Assembly (NCBI GenBank): GCA_947561395.2
Contig: OX387194.1
Location: forward strand, 33,112,092 to 33,176,091
DNA length: 64,000 nucleotides
Source of the DNA: Buxus sempervirens
Taxonomy: Eukaryota > Streptophyta > Magnoliopsida > Buxales > Buxaceae
Direction: 5' to 3'
The translations under genes were made by a program, and so were the position numbers. The notes below the pieces were generated by a model, which was not told the origin of the DNA, ran no database searches, and saw nothing but the letters and a program-made list of their open reading frames with translations. This document shows, piece after piece, positions 11,206 to 25,098 of the stretch (the stretch's first letter is position 1; each line of letters starts with the position of its first letter).

Positions 11206-12446
11206 GACGTGACTCTCTTGTTGAACTTCATGGCTCGAGTGACAGATCAAATCTTCACTCACGCCACTCTCAGGTTTCTGAAAGTTTGATTTAAAATTGT
11301 TCCTCGTGCTAAATCCAAGCTGGTGCTCAGGTCAGGCTCGACTCTAGAAATCAACCTGTTCTTCAGACTAGAGCCAGGCTTGAGCAACACTCTAGCCTGA
11401 AATGGAAAGTTGCTTATTTGAACTCATTTTTCATCTAGGTTTAAATTGTAACTCCTAGAACCTATTCTAAACACTCTAAACCACCTTTTAACACAGAATT
11501 AAACCAACTTAAGACTCTAAACTTAACATTTTCACTGTAAGCCTGAGGGCCAGCATGATATGGCACGCTTAAAGCATGCCATGGCGCCCACGTGGTTTGC
11601 GGACCAAGGTCCGCTGGGCCATCTTGCCTAGTGGGCCGTGCCTTGACAGGCCCAGTGCTAGGCACGGCATGACCCGCTAATAGGTACCGGGCCATGCCTG
11701 TCATGGGTCATGCCGTGCTCATGCCCACCCAGGCCAATAAGCAACCCTAACCATAAGAATGAAAACCTACATTTGATGGAGGGTACAATGGAACCTACTA
11801 GATGAGTCCAACTCGCTTAATTAGTTCAAGCTCTTATTATTTGAACTTGAGCTTGATAATTAGGCTCATGAGTCAAGTTTGGGCCTTAAGAAAGTCTCAT
11901 TTATTTAATAAACCTAGATTCGGCTCGGGTTAAAGTTATCTCGCTTAGTTTATTTATTAATATATTTCTGATTTTATTTTTCTTACAAGATTAAATATTA
12001 TTATAATTTAATAAGCCTAGATTTGGCTCGGTTAAAGTTTGCCCGCATAGTTTATTGTGTAATATATTTATGATTTTATAATTTTCTTACAAAATTAAAT
12101 ATTATTATTAACTTTTGTATTATAAATTTTAATTTTTATGAGATTTTCTAAATTATTACCCAAAAAAAAAAGAGATTTTCTAAATTGACGTTAAATACAC
12201 CTTAGGTTCGTAAGGTTCAATAACAATTTGAACTAAGCCCAGTTTTAATGTCCCTAACTTGAGTCAAAGTAATGTTAACGACTTTAAGCTAGCCAAGCTT
12301 GAGCCTGAAAAACGTACAAAGTCGTCTCTTGCGTTGCAAAGTCGTCTTCGGCAATCTCGACGTAAGGCACTTGGAAATCTATCGTCAAGGTGAATGATTT
12401 GACAAGCGCAATCATGGCAACCACATAAGGCAATGGCGTGTTAAGT
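11206..12446. other. No gene seen; hAT-like remnant at about 11530-11740
   Basis: The DNA is AT-rich. From about 11530 to 11740 there is a GC-rich patch with repeated GGCACGGCATGACC/GGGCCATG-type words, typical of short non-autonomous hAT relics, but no TSD was found. The block 12414-12440 (ATGGCAACCACATAAGG) recurs at 18548-18564. Confidence 0.35.
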
Positions 12447-12476
12447 CCGTTCATGTGACAGCTGTCACATGAACGG
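12447..12476. repeat. Perfect 30-bp palindrome, no spacer
   Basis: The arms are CCGTTCATGTGACAG and CTGTCACATGAACGG, exact reverse complements that abut with no loop. It sits about 70 bp upstream of the tubulin inverted-repeat flank. Compared with the related block at 18552-18586, it lies inside an insertion of about 44 bp. Confidence 0.9.
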
Positions 12477-12615
12477 GATGCCCGTATTAAGTCCGGGTGA
12501 ACTTTGAATTTGCTTCTTTCCACCAATCAACAGTTTGTTGATCTTTCCAAACGAGGCCGACGTGCTTCAAAGTCTTCGTTGGTCTCATTCACTATGAATT
12601 AGGCTGAGAAGTTGC

Positions 12616-14207
12616 AGTTCACTTTCTATGCATCCTCAATCTGCACCCCCGCCGTGAACCCCTGCTGAATGGGCGCCACGTGTCCACCAAAACTCATTTG
12701 CGCTAAATGAGGTTCCGACAGCCCGTGCGAACCGGGGAACGGACGACTCTTAACGGAACGTTAACAGTCGAAAACCAGTTTTCGACTCCCCTAAAAAATC
12801 TCCCTCCAAAACTCATTTGCCAAGATTTCATCCTTCCCTTCCCTCGAGCAGCAGAGGTTTCAAGATTTCAAGATTTACTTCTAATAGGAGGGCGTCTTGA
12901 TAAACGCTCATCTTCCGTTTGCTTTGATTGTTTTCTTTCTCCTCCCGTTCGATTCTTGCATTTTCCCGGCCCTATCTCTTTCTCTGCGAAAATGAGAGAG
13001 TGCATTTCGATTCACATCGGTCAGGCCGGTATCCAGGTCGGAAATGCATGCTGGGAACTTTACTGCCTCGAGTATGGCATTCAGGTAATGCTTTGTTGAT
13101 CCGAACCGTTTCTTATCTTCTCTGTGTTTCTCTGCTTTTCTCCTTTACTTTGCATCATTTTTATTTTCGATCTTTTTGTTTTTTTCTCTGTTGATGTCCA
13201 TTCATATCCGTATGCCGTGTTTTTTGTGAGATCTCGCTGGATCTAAGCTTTGATGCTTTTATTTGTTTTGATCTTCATCAGAGATGCTCTTGAAAAGGCA
13301 TGATTTGCTGTAAAATGGATTGATCTTTCTAGATCGACATTCGACAGAGTTATGGATTTTCTCAAATGATTTTGTTAGATCTATGCGGATATGCATTTCC
13401 TTTTTTTTTTTGTTTCACATCTATGGAGTTATAGGACTATTTCGCCTGAATTCCATGGAAACTGGATGAAATGGCAGTTATGTGCTGTTGGTGCAGATTC
13501 TGTTCTAATTTCTGCATTAGATCTGCAAGATTCCTCAGATCTGTCTAAATTCTTCCCTATTCTTTTCGTCGAAATCCATGCAACTCCTTATGCATTTGGA
13601 TTTATTCTTTTTATGTTTCACTCATTATTTTAATGTTAGTCTGCATCATATCTGCTAGAAGATTAGTCGTAATTTCACTAATTACATTTTATTTTCTCGA
13701 TGTATGTTTCTAATTTACAAGTTGGCTTGAGCGTCACAATGCATCCTAATCTCTCATCACTCACTAAGCTAGATCAATTCTTATGCCCTTTTTTATTTTG
13801 ATATTGTGGAGGATCATTTGGCTTTACAAATAAAATTTTCTATTTAATATATGTATTCATCTCTTATATTGCTTTCACTCTTCAAGATTTCATTTAAACA
13901 TTCCAACCCGTTCAAATGAGATCTCTTCCATGAGAAGCGTTCAAGTAGCATTATTTCGAATTTTAGCCAGATAGATAGATCTCATTCGAACAAGTTCCTA
14001 TAAAATCTGCTGGCCAGAGAGTGGAAGAGATGCAATTGTGGTTGAAACATCATGCTAATTAAGGCTGCAAACATCTAACGTTCTTAACATTACCCACTAT
14101 TTGTTATTTTTAATTATAATTGTGCACACTAAAATCTACCTTTCATCATAGCCTGATGGCCAAATGCCTAGTGACAAGACGATGGGAGGAGGGGATGATG
14201 CTTTCAA
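12616..14207 (+). repeat. Left arm of a long inverted repeat (alpha-tubulin 5' region)
   Basis: This is an inverted copy of about 16868-18452, covering promoter, 5' UTR, exon 1, intron 1 and the start of exon 2. Arms appear almost identical by eye. Differences include a 9-bp AAGATTTCA duplication in the right arm's 5' UTR, homopolymer length and single bases in late intron 1. The arms are separated by about 2.7 kb. Confidence 0.9.
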
Positions 14208-14223
14208 CACCTTTTTCAGCGAA
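12992..14223 (+). pseudogene. Alpha-tubulin 5' fragment (exon 1 and start of exon 2)
   Basis: Exon 1 (12992-13084) encodes [20 protein letters not shown] and continues to GIQ, 31 residues with the GTP-binding N-terminus of alpha-tubulin, and ends at a GT donor. Exon 2 opens at 14152 after CATAG with [20 protein letters not shown] and reaches FFSET, then leaves homology at about 14223. About 390 residues are therefore missing, including the rest of the GTPase domain and the C-terminal domain. It cannot make tubulin. It is the plus arm of an inverted duplication whose other arm is at 16411-18068. Confidence 0.9.
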
Positions 14224-14845
14224 ACGCTCCTTTGTTGAATTCCATCATTATGATCTTTAATGTTCTTATGTTTATCCTGGATCACCTAGCTACTGGAACA
14301 GGGACAAAATGTTATGATTAATGAGACCATTTTTTGTATTCAGTTGCTCTTCCCAAAATAAAAAAATTTCCTCAAGAGTCAAGCATTTAAAAATGAAGTT
14401 TGTCCCACCCTGTCCACACACACACCTCATCTACTAGACTTAATTTTGGTGAACCGTCTTCAACATGTGAAGATTATTGTAGCTTGTTGCATCAGTAGGT
14501 AAGCTCCCAAATCTTGGAGAGAACTGAGCCAATTGATCCTCTCAATATTCAAAAAGGTTTCTTGGATGAAACTTTTTATGAGAATTATCTAATCATTTAA
14601 ATGTTCATTCTATTGCGTTTGATACACAAAATCAATCACAAGCACATACTCATGAATGCACATAGATCAACCAGATAATCAGTTACCAAGGGAAGACCTT
14701 GAAAGCAAAATTAAACTGAATATCAAAGTTTTTCTTTCCCTTTTTTCTTTTTAAGAAACTGCCGCAGATATACCATATGTTCTACATTTTTGCTCTTATT
14801 TTATGTTAATCCCAGCCTTCTTGAACATTTAATTTTCTGTGACAG

Positions 14846-15078
14846 ATTCGGCTTCCTTAGGGGCTGCCGTGAGAGCTGCTCATGGCTGGATTTGCAACAA
14901 AAACAATAGCTTCATGCCCATCTCAAGAATGTACAAGGGAAAATTGGAAAAAACCGGTCTCAGTTATAAGCTTTCAATGACATCCAGTGAGCCTCAACTG
15001 CTTGCTAAGTACACCTTATTGATGAAGAAGAGAATGGAAATAGAGAATCACCTTGTCACGAAATTGGGGCGATGGTGA
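14846..15078 (+). pseudogene. Xylulokinase C-terminal exon (isolated fragment)
   Basis: After an acceptor-like TTTCTGTGACAG, the frame reads DSASLGAAVRAAHGWICNKN and ends MKKRMEIENHLVTKLGRW with a stop. This matches my recollection of the last exon of plant cytosolic xylulokinase (FGGY family), which phosphorylates xylulose. The DSASLGAA..AAHG motif lies in the C-terminal ATP-binding half. No other xylulokinase exon is visible nearby. The 14224-14845 stretch may be its intron. With only about 78 codons and no upstream exons, it is a captured or relict exon between the two tubulin arms. Confidence 0.75.
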
Positions 15079-15099
15079 AATTTATAGATGACCAGAGCC

Positions 15100-15745
15100 T
15101 GCAATAAGGTACCTAACCTCCTAAGATTTAGTGGACTGGTCGATCATGCTATGGATATCCATGAACTGTGCAAAGCAGATAATAAAAATATTTCTCATGT
15201 GCTGAGAAATTGTAGGGTACCTTACATAAATTTTTCTGTCAGTCCATTCTTAGGCGGTTGTATAATGTCAAGAATAGAACACATTCAGTTTATGGATTAC
15301 CTTGGAATGTGCTTTTTGTATTTGCTTTGTGGATTATTTGGTTAAGTAGAAAGAAATTTGTTTTCTGAAGAAACATAATCACTTCACATGTTAATATTGA
15401 TAATATTCTTAAGAAGGAATCTTAGTTTATTGAGGTTAACTTGACAAAAATGCAGGGAAATGAGGTATATCAAGTGGAGTCCGCCTAGAGGAGGATGGAT
15501 TTGACCCAATAGATGGGAGTTGTATTACAAACCCAGGAAGATCAGGAATTGGTGAGGTATTAAGGGATGCATGAGGTGAATGGAAGAGTGGATTGCATCT
15601 AACATGAGAGCAAGGTTGTAGAAGGGCGGAAGCTTACATAGATTCTACGTCTTGTATTCAAACGTTGAGAGAGGAATTGGGCGATCTTGACCCCAACCAT
15701 GCTCTAATTACTGATATAAGTGCATTGTTATAGTCAAGGTTTACT
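15100..15745 (+). mobile_element. LINE remnant (zinc-binding and RNase H-like parts)
   Basis: Decayed frames read DNKNISHVLRNC (zf-RVT-like) near 15180-15215, FALWIIWLSRKKFVF near 15315-15365, then an RNase H-like stretch (GRSGIGEVLRDA, GEWKSGLHLT, QGCRRAEAYIDS, LGDLDPNHALITDI) at 15530-15725. Stops interrupt it. The order matches the 3' end of plant L1-like LINEs, as in the better copy at 42626-43892. Confidence 0.6.
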
Positions 15746-16410
15746 GTTTCAGTGCCGCCCATCAGCCAAAACGAAATTTCGGTGGCACGCCGCCGGCGTG
15801 TCGTCGAAACGCATGTCCAATAAACCGATCACAATGACAGATTCCATTATTTAAAAAAAAAAATGGTTAATCACAATGACAGTTCTTGCTGTAAATGATT
15901 GCAGGTGACCCGGACAATACCTTGAAATTTATCTAAGGATTTTTCGCTAGCATGATAAATCTATTTTTTCAACATTCGCCTTGGTCCCACTTAAGTCTTA
16001 TAAGTTAGGTAGAAAATCAAGATCGGAACATGCCTGGATGCATGATCGCTCCCACAATGACTGTTCCTCTGTTAAAATGCAAAAGGCATCAGCAGATGGC
16101 ATTACTTACATTGATTGACGGTTTCCATAAAGTAAAGATTGTTCACGAATGCCACCAATATCTACTGGAGATACTAAAATTGCAGTCAATAATATAGGGA
16201 TCATCAAATCACTGAACAATCCGATGTATTGACGACAAAGGTAAATTCAAAACGGTAATGCATTTCCACGAACGTGAAAATACTAACATATCACCACGAA
16301 CACAGAAAGAGACTAAAAAACCAGTACATCCAAACCCAACAACCATAATACGGAGAGGCGGGTAAGCATATAAGGGAAGAAACTAACAGAAACTTAGCTT
16401 TAACTGCTGA
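15746..16410. other. No gene seen; likely tubulin 3' UTR on the minus strand
   Basis: A short palindrome, CACGCCG/CGGCGTG with a 1-base loop, lies near 15787-15801. The part from about 16100 to 16410 directly follows the minus-strand tubulin stop codon and is the natural place for its 3' UTR. The rest is unassigned. Confidence 0.3.
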
Positions 16411-18068
16411 TCACTCGTACTCTTCTCCATCACCATCATCACCTCCAGCAGACTCCGCACCAACCTCTTCATAATCCTTCTCCAAGGCAGCAAGATCCTC
16501 GCGTGCTTCAGAGAATTCTTCTTCCTCCATGCCCTCACCAACATACCAGTGCACAAAAGCACGCTTAGCATGCATGAGGTCAAACTCGTGATCAATGCGA
16601 CCGAACACCTCAGCAACACTGGTGGAGTTGGAGATCATGCAGGCAGCTCTCTGCACCTTGGCAAGGTCACCTCCAGGAACAACAGTTGGAGGTTGGTAGT
16701 TGATACCGCACTTGAACCCAGTAGGACACCAATCAACAAACTGAATGGTACGCTTAGTCTTGATGGTGGCCACAGCAGCATTCACATCCTTGGGCACAAC
16801 ATCACCTCGATACATCAGACAACAAGCCATATATTTGCCGTGGCGTGGATCACATTTAGCCATCATCCCCTCCTCCCATCGTCTTGTCACTAGGCATTTG
16901 GCCATCAGGCTGTGATGGAAAGGTAGATTTTAGTGTGCACAATTATAATTAAAAATAACAAATAGTGGGCAATGTTAAGAACATTAGATGTTTGCAGCCT
17001 TAATTAGCATGATGTTTCAACCACAATTGCATCTCTTCCACTCTCTGGCCAGCAGATTTTATAGGAACTTGTTCGAATGAGATCTATCTATCTGGCTAAA
17101 ATTCGAAATAATGCTACTTGAACGCTTCTCATGGAAGAGATCTCATTTGAACGGGTTGGAATGTTTAAATGAAATCTTGAAGAGTGAAAGCAATATAAGA
17201 GATGAATACATATATTAAATAGAAAATTTTATTTGTAAAGCCAAATGATCCTCCACAATATCAAAATAAAAAGGGCATAAGAATTGATCTAGCTTAGTGA
17301 GTGATGAGAGATTAGGATGCATTGTGACGCTCAAGCCAACTTGTAAATTAGAAACATACATCGAGAAAATAAAATGTAATTAGTGAAATTACGACTAATC
17401 TTCTAGCAGATATGATGCAGACTAACATTAAAATAATGAGTGAAACATAAAAAGAATAAATCCAAATGCATAAGGAGTTGCATGGATTTCGACGAAAAGA
17501 ATAGGGAAGAATTTAGACAGATCTGAGGAATCTTGCAGATCTAATGCAGAAATTAGAACAGAATCTGCACCAACAGCACATAACTGCCATTTCATCCAGT
17601 TTCCATGGAATTCAGGCGAAATAGTCCTATAACTCCATAGATGTGAAACAAAAAAAAAAGGAAATGCATATCCGCATAGATCTAACAAAATCATTTGAGA
17701 AAATCCATAACTCTGTCGAATGTCGATCTAGAAAGATCAATCCATTTTACAGCAAATCATGCCTTTTCAAGAGCATCTCTGATGAAGATCAAAACAAATA
17801 AAAGCATCAAAGCTTAGATCCAGCGAGATCTCACAAAAAACACGGCATACGGATATGAATGGACATCAACAGAGAAAAAAACAAAAAGATCGAAAATAAA
17901 AATGATGTAAAGTAAAGGAGAAAAGCAGAGAAACACAGAGAAGATAAGAAACGGTTCGGATCAACAGAGCATTACCTGAATGCCATACTCGAGGCAGTAA
18001 AGTTCCCAGCATGCATTTCCGACCTGGATACCGGCCTGACCGATGTGAATCGAAATGCACTCTCTCAT
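16411..18068 (-). pseudogene. Alpha-tubulin with central deletion and frameshift
   Basis: Exon 1 is 18068-17976 (31 residues, MRECISIH start) with a GT donor. Exon 2 starts at 16909 after CACAG with [16 protein letters not shown]. At the next bases the sequence jumps to [20 protein letters not shown], normally near residue 302, and runs to the acidic tail GDGEEYE and stop at 16411. The junction falls on ATGATG, present at both parental sites. It is out of frame: from exon 1 the protein would stop one residue after GGGDDG. Roughly 255 residues are lost, including the T7/H8 catalytic loop region. The C-terminal 150-odd codons are open, with no other stop, so the deletion is recent. A separate ATG could start a 164-residue peptide, but nothing supports its use. 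Confidence 0.9.
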
Positions 18069-18452
18069 TTTCGCAGAGAAAGAGATAGGGCCGGGAAAAT
18101 GCAAGAATCGAACGGGAGGAGAAAGAAAACAATCAAAGCAAACGGAAGATGAGCGTTTATCAAGACGCCCTCCTATTAGAAGTAAATCTTGAAATCTTGA
18201 AACCTCTGCTGCTCGAGGGAAGGGAAGGATGAAATCTTGAAATCTTGGCAAATGAGTTTTGGAGGGAGATTTTTTAGGGGAGTCGAAAACTGGTTTTCGA
18301 CTGTTAACGTTCCGTTAAGAGTCGTCCGTTCCCCGGTTCGCACGGGCTGTCGGAACCTCATTTAGCGCAAATGAGTTTTGGTGGACACGCGGCGCCCATC
18401 CAGCAGGGATCCACGGCGGGGTTGCAGATTGAGGATGCATAGAAAGTGAACT
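16868..18452 (-). repeat. Right arm of the tubulin inverted repeat
   Basis: Reverse complement of about 12616-14207. It includes the shared 5' flank (GTGTCCACCAAAACTCATTTG, GGTTCCGACAGCCCGTG), exon 1 and all of intron 1. Outside the arm, 18541-18567 holds a perfect stem, ATCCCTTATG/CATAAGGGAT, with a 7-base loop. Confidence 0.9.
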
Positions 18453-18795
18453 GGAGAAGTTGCACCCGAGGCTGTTTTCCTCCTTTCCACCAATCAACAG
18501 CTTGTTGATCTTTCCAACTAATAAGACGAGGTGTACTTCTATCCCTTATGGCAACCACATAAGGGATGCCGTATAAGTCGGGGTGTTAAAATATTCCAAG
18601 AGTTGATGATATTGCGGTCTATTTCTATTTTAAGAGGCATCTACTGTCAATCTTTCCTTTACAACGCTTAATTTGGTGGCTATTTTCATTTGAAGAGAAT
18701 TAGGATCTCAAAAGTTACCGGAACCCACTGGTTCTTCCGAACCTGAAACTCATAACTTCATTCCGCGCAGTGTAAGTTTGCTTCCTGTTGTGCTA

Positions 18796-22727
<3,932 letters not shown>

Positions 22728-24140
22728 AGATTCAGAGATTTCTTCATCTTCATATTATTTTGCTGCTTGTTCTCAATATCTCTCAGTGATATATATGTAT
22801 CTTGTAAATATATCACGATTAATCAAGTTTAATACTGATATAGCACGATAAGTGTTTCTTGTGAGCTTTTTGTCTGGAGTTCATCTAGGGTCATAAAGAA
22901 ACTAATAATTAGATTTTCCTTTCTATTAATTTATATTATTCTATCAAACAATGATTGAAAATCAGAATTTCTTGAGAAAACCTTCCTTGGTTAGTCAAAA
23001 TTTACAGCATGTAATAAATTCTGAAGACCTAATACACATTCTTGAAGTTGTTCCAATTATAGTTCTGTATAATGGTATTCTTAGGATGTCAAAAAACTGG
23101 GTTTTGGGTTATTATATAAATCATGTTGTAACGCTAATTGAAAAGTAATAGCATTTTTTCGCTGTACACCGTTGACGTAGGTGCATTACAAAACCATTTA
23201 AATTTTCTATGTTCTCTTCTTATTCTTCTTCTTCAAGTTCTTGATTTTACTATTTAGTTGCACGATTAACAGCAGATAGACATATTTCCACTGAAAAATA
23301 CATTTATATTCTATTTGTTACATCATATGTAAAACAAGTTCTTAATGGTATTCTATGATTACTAATTTCTTGGTCCATAGTAGCTAGAAAGGTCAATCAC
23401 ATTAAGGCCAAAAATAGAAGTACATTTATTCTTTGTGAAGGTGACTGTCGAAGTCAATTAAAACAAGGTAGTAAGGTTATTAAAAACTTTATCCTTATGT
23501 TTACCAGAATGATTTCTCCGTCACTTTATTAACACATTGAACTTTCAGAATAAGAGCACAGCTATGAATTCAAGAATGTGAAACTTCGAATTGAATTTTC
23601 CTATAGCGGAGATAATTCTGGCATAGGCCTAAATTCATATATAGAATGTCAGGATGAGTAATATATCTAACTAATATATGACGTGCAAGTAACATATTAG
23701 ATTCAAAGAGTAAGAAAAAATAACAAGTGATAAATTAACAAAACATAAATTGCAATTCGACATTTGCTCAAGTTCAAGCAGAAGTATTGAGTATGTTTAC
23801 TTGCATTACCAGTGATCCCTTCCATTTTGATGTCTGATCTGATTTACTAAAAGCATTTTCAGAATATAATATCACATAAAAGTAATAAAGGCCTCTTCAC
23901 AATATGATATGTTATGGGGATATAAAGTTCAATGGTGAAAATACAGTTTTAAACTAGATCACTAAATATTTCATTAGATATTATGAGTAGTTTACAAGAA
24001 TAATATCATTGTCATCATCATCATCTAACAAAAAATCCCTTATACTCCCTTATCAAGTCAGCAATATGACTTATGTTTCGTAGTCTTAGTCTATTAGTGT
24101 GAGACATGGAAAATCAATTAGATGACTTCCTAATCATCAC
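22728..24140. other. 3' flank of the kinase gene; no further gene seen
   Basis: AT-rich DNA. Short open frames such as 22951-23148 have no recognisable domain. A CATCATCATCATC run lies near 24012-24026. The kinase 3' UTR and poly(A) site presumably lie in the first few hundred bases. Confidence 0.4.
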
Positions 24141-25098
24141 ACAGGGTTTACGAAATGAAGGAGTCGCCACCATTCCATTTTTAGGTGTGAATGAACACCA
24201 AAGTGATCATAAAAATAAACATAGAGCCAAAAATAGCTCTACTTTAAGGTTAAATCTAGAGATTGGGTAAGGAGATTAGGTTATGAATAGGGGAAGGTGT
24301 TAGGCACCCATATTCATCCACACAAGGTGGTTGCCATATGCTGTTCATGCTCTAAATAGTTACTTGCAAACAAAAATAAAATAAAAGTGCCTATAAAAGA
24401 CGAAAATATGTATGGTTTCTCCATATGAGTGGTCCAATTAATTCTGGACTCTCTATATGGATATAACACTTCTAGGGATTCACAAAAAATCAAAATAAAC
24501 TCAATGGAAACTAAGTTTAAAGCCAAACTTGAAAAATCAACTTAAAGTTAAAGCTTTAAAAAAAACTCAACCAATCAAAAGCCTTTCGATCCAAACCCTA
24601 GTCGACTAATGCCAAAGCCATTTGAAGGTTTTCATGAAGTAGAAAAAGCAGTAGAAATTCCATTCAAATTCGATAAAGACCGAAGAAAATACATTTTCTG
24701 AAAGCTACTTGTTAAAATCATCAAGACCAAGAGTGATCATGCAATATGAATTGGGATCACTCAAAATATAATTCATAATCATTTAGGGTACATATCTGAC
24801 TTAGATCTCTCATTGATTGGAGAAAGGAAGCCAAATCCACCCAAGTTGATAACAAAAACACCAAAATGAGAGAGATTGGACCATAAGGTCTTCTCTCAAA
24901 GATTGAAGCCATTAGAAACCATTTCACAAAACCTTAGATATTATTCTGAGGCTTTTGATCTTAGATCTACCATATTGATCATGGTAAATCCAAAATCTAA
25001 GCCTATATTAACGAAAAGAAGGAAATTAGTGAATAGGTGTAGTGTGAAAAATCAGAATTTTAGGAGGAAAAAGAGGATCTAATGTTATGAACAGCATA
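24141..25098 (-). mobile_element. LTR piece, minus strand, left part (split by nested solo LTR)
   Basis: GGAGTCGCCACC at 24161 and GGTGTTAGGCACCC near 24296-24309, read on the minus strand, are the conserved block seen near the 3' ends of the LTRs at 6636-9022 and 30405-34293. The partner half is 27526-28339. The pieces are separated by the solo LTR at 25099-27520, whose TSD GCATA marks the join. The exact left boundary was not found. Confidence 0.45.

Noticed and set aside
16549-16893. Plus-strand open frame of 114 codons
   Set aside because: Shadow of the tubulin C-terminal exon on the minus strand.
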